The notes under the pieces were generated by a model. It did no database searches, was not told the DNA's origin, and saw only the letters and a program-made list of their open reading frames with translations. The position numbers and the translations under genes are program-made. From contig CM049312.1 of the NCBI GenBank assembly GCA_026874595.1, forward strand, positions 50,473,429-50,537,428: a stretch of DNA of 64,000 bases, given 5' to 3'. The DNA is from Sipunculus nudus (Eukaryota; Annelida; Sipuncula; Golfingiida; Sipunculidae). Positions 61,601 through 64,000 of the stretch are shown here, piece by piece (within the stretch, counting starts at the first letter, position 1; every line of letters begins with the position of its first letter).

Positions 61601-62623
61601 CTCTCCTTGGATCTGTTCATTTATTCAAACTCTAGTAGATCTAAGGTCTGTGAGATCTCACTCTCCTTGGATCTGTTCATTTATCAAACACTAGTAGATC
61701 TTGGGTCTGTGAGTTCTCGCGCTTCTTGGATCTGTTCATTTATTCAAACTCTAGTAGATCTGAGGTCTGTGAGTTCTCACTCTCCTTGGATCTGTTCATT
61801 TATTCAAACACTAGTAGATCTGAAGTCTGTGAGTTCTCACTCTCCTTGGATCTGTTCATTTATTCAAACTCTAGTAGACTTTAGATCTGTGAGTTGTCAC
61901 GCTCCTTGGATCTGTTCATTTATTCAATCTCTAGTAGATCTGAGGTCTGTGAGTTCTCGATATCCTTGCATCTGTTCATTTATTCAAACACTAGTAGATC
62001 TGAGGTCTGTGAGTTCTCATTCTCCTTGGATCTGTTCATTTATTCAAACTCTAGTAGACTTTAGGTCTGTGAGTTCTCACGCCCCCTGGATCTGTTAATT
62101 TATTCAAACACTAGTAGACTTAGGTCTGCGAGTTCTCACTCACCTTGGATCTGTTCATTTATTCAAGCACTAGTAGATCTTAGGTCTGTGAGTTCTCACT
62201 CTCCTTGGATCTGTTCATTTATACAAACACTAGTAGATCTTAGGTCTGTGAGTTCTCACTCTCCTTGGATCTGTTAATTTATTCAAACACTAGTAGATCT
62301 TAGGTCTGTGAGTTCTCACGCTTCTTGGATCTGTTCATTTATTCAAACTCTAGTAGATCTTAGGTCTGTGATTTCTCACGCTCCTTGGATCTGTTCATTT
62401 ATTCAAACTCTAGTAGATCTGAGGTCTCCGAGTTCTCACTCTCCTTGGATCTGTTCATTTATTCAAACACTAGTAGATCTGAGGTCTGTGAGTTCTCACT
62501 CTCCTTGGATCTGTTCATTTATTCAAATTCTAGTAGACTTTAGGTCTGTGAGTTCTCACGCCTCGTAGATCTGCTCATTTATTCAGACACTGGTAGATGT
62601 TAAGTCTGTCAGTTCTCAAGCTC
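58641..62623 (+). repeat. 60 bp satellite array, duplicate
   Basis: Same monomer order and variants as 50163-54145. Confidence 0.97.
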
Positions 62624-63471
62624 CATGGATCTGCCCAGAATTAAACGTCCTGTACAACAAGCGTTCCTCAAATCCGTCTTCACCAAGCTGTCCAGCCCCG
62701 ACTTGACGTTCTGTGCACCCGATACCCTATAATCGCTACAGGTACTATGACAATGAGAACAAACTGCGTGTATTCCTTATCAGGCAGCTGTGTATGCATG
62801 TTGCTTGCACAACAGCTAGCTGTGGAAGTGAAAGTACGATACTATCGTGGCTACTTTTATAATCAACAGGTATAACGATACTATCGTGGCTACGTTTAGG
62901 GCAATGATAGCACATGCTTTGTCAGAAACAGGATTTCAAGCCTCTTGTGTTATGGGGAACACCGTGCAAAATTAAAAAAAAAAATAACTACTAAGGTACA
63001 GTACGGTAGATTCAATCACTCATTAGATATTGTTCACACAGAAGCAAGCTGCAGTATTTTCTTTAAAATCGGTCCTTAGACGCAGGTTCACAGCAAAGCC
63101 TCCTTTTGCGTAGGGCATGGTTTAATTTGAGTGGTATGATTTTTTTGGATGAATAAGATGTACGTTGTCGATAGCATGGGTGATAATATATAGTAAGAAG
63201 GCTGTTATTTGTTTATCAGTGCACTGACGGGCCATTTGCATTGTTTAAGCGGTTAAGGAAGGGTCAGGTGATTCTGAAAATGATTGTAAATTTCTCCACG
63301 AAAACTTCCAATGTCAGAGGTTTATATATATTTTAAGTAATGAAGGTCAAAGAACATTTCAGCAATAAGAAAAATCAGTAAATTATTCTCGAAGCTGATG
63401 GCATAGTTCAAGTAAATAAAACTGGAGGTAAAACATAATTGAGAGGTGATGAGCAGTGAGGGTTAAAAAGT

Positions 63472-64000
63472 TGTGTGAGGCCAGACAGGCCACAGATAAA
63501 ACACTTGTGTGAGGCCAGACAGGCCACAGATAAAACACTGTTGTGTGAGGCCAGACAAACCACAGATAAAACACTATTGTGTGAGGCCAGACAGGCCATA
63601 GATGAAACACTGTTGTGTGAGGCCAGACAGGCCATAGATGAAACACTGTTGTGTGAGGCCAGTCAGGCCATAGATAAAACACTATTGTGTGAGGCCAGAC
63701 AGGCCACAGATAAAACACTTGTGTGAGGCAAGACAGGCCACAGATAAAACACTGTTGTGTGAGGCCAGACAAACCACAGATAAAACACTATTGTGTGAGG
63801 CCGGACAGGCCATAGATGAAACACTGTTGTGTGAGGCCAGACAGGCCATAGATAAAACACTATTGTGTGAGGCCAGACAGGCCATAGATAAAACACTATT
63901 GTGTGAGGCCAGACAGGCCATAGATAAAACACTATTGTGTGAGGCCAGACAGGCCATAGATAAAACACTATTGTGTGAGGCCAGACAGGCCACAGATAAA
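63472..64000 (+). repeat. 36 bp minisatellite, duplicate, cut by window end
   Basis: Same unit and variant order as the array starting at 54994. Confidence 0.97.

Larger units (their letters stand above)
58641..64000. repeat. 8478 bp duplicated unit, second copy (first 5360 bp)
   Basis: It corresponds to 50163-55522 at a constant offset of 8478. All reading frames in the two copies have identical translations, and every stretch of noncoding sequence I compared was identical. It continues past the window end. Confidence 0.95.

Noticed and set aside
50313-62568. Many ORFs of 74-183 codons with repeated S-P-W-I-C-S-F-I motifs that look like a secreted repeat protein family
   Set aside because: They are translations of the 60 bp satellite in a period divisible by three. 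Frames overlap and restart wherever a 59 bp monomer occurs, and there is no start or splice context.

Overview
The window is eukaryotic and looks like a lophotrochozoan, most likely a mollusc and perhaps a bivalve. It has intron-split coding exons with GT-AG borders, no bacterial gene organisation, and dense satellite DNA. It carries a Helitron of the helentron type, CR1/L2-like and Tx1/L1-like LINE remnants, tRNA-like SINE candidates, and interspersed elements with tandem-repeat cores. The organism call is inference from repeat style, not from a marker gene. Most long reading frames here are either a decayed transposon or read-through of satellites whose period is a multiple of three.

Layout. 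1-2300: degenerate ~325 bp tandem repeats. 4431-11752 (minus): a 6.7 kb helentron coding region encoding a basic repeat N-terminus, a zinc-ribbon/DUF6570-like domain, an OTU protease, a HUH Rep, a PIF1-type helicase and a C-terminal endonuclease. It is broken by at least three in-frame stops and four frameshifts. 13.4-18.3 kb: AT-rich ~1.45 kb tandem units. 22.4-27.5 kb: remnants of LINEs (minus). 27.7-28.06 kb: a small TIR element with a 5 bp target duplication. 31.7-41.4 kb: helentron-like non-autonomous elements with ~150-340 bp tandem cores.

37.5-56.6 kb (minus): the only host gene I can support, a split serine beta-lactamase-like gene. I reconstructed six exons from splice sites, phases and protein motifs. 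Its introns are filled with repeats. The 43409-46850 intron is mostly a 44 bp satellite whose monomer is the 3' end of the preceding exon plus its 5' splice site. The 46939-56538 intron holds a 60 bp satellite, a 36 bp minisatellite and three non-autonomous Helitron-like elements.

50163-58640 is a unit of 8478 bp that starts again at 58641 and runs to the window end without a visible difference. It includes the most upstream exon seen, so either that exon is tandemly duplicated or the assembly is.

The pieces fit together as follows. The helentron is a plausible relative of the machinery that spreads elements with a 3' hairpin and terminal CTAG or hairpin end. Those elements carry tandem arrays, and arrays of this kind make up most of the intronic DNA of the beta-lactamase-like gene. 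The most interesting observation is the satellite derived from an exon and its splice site.
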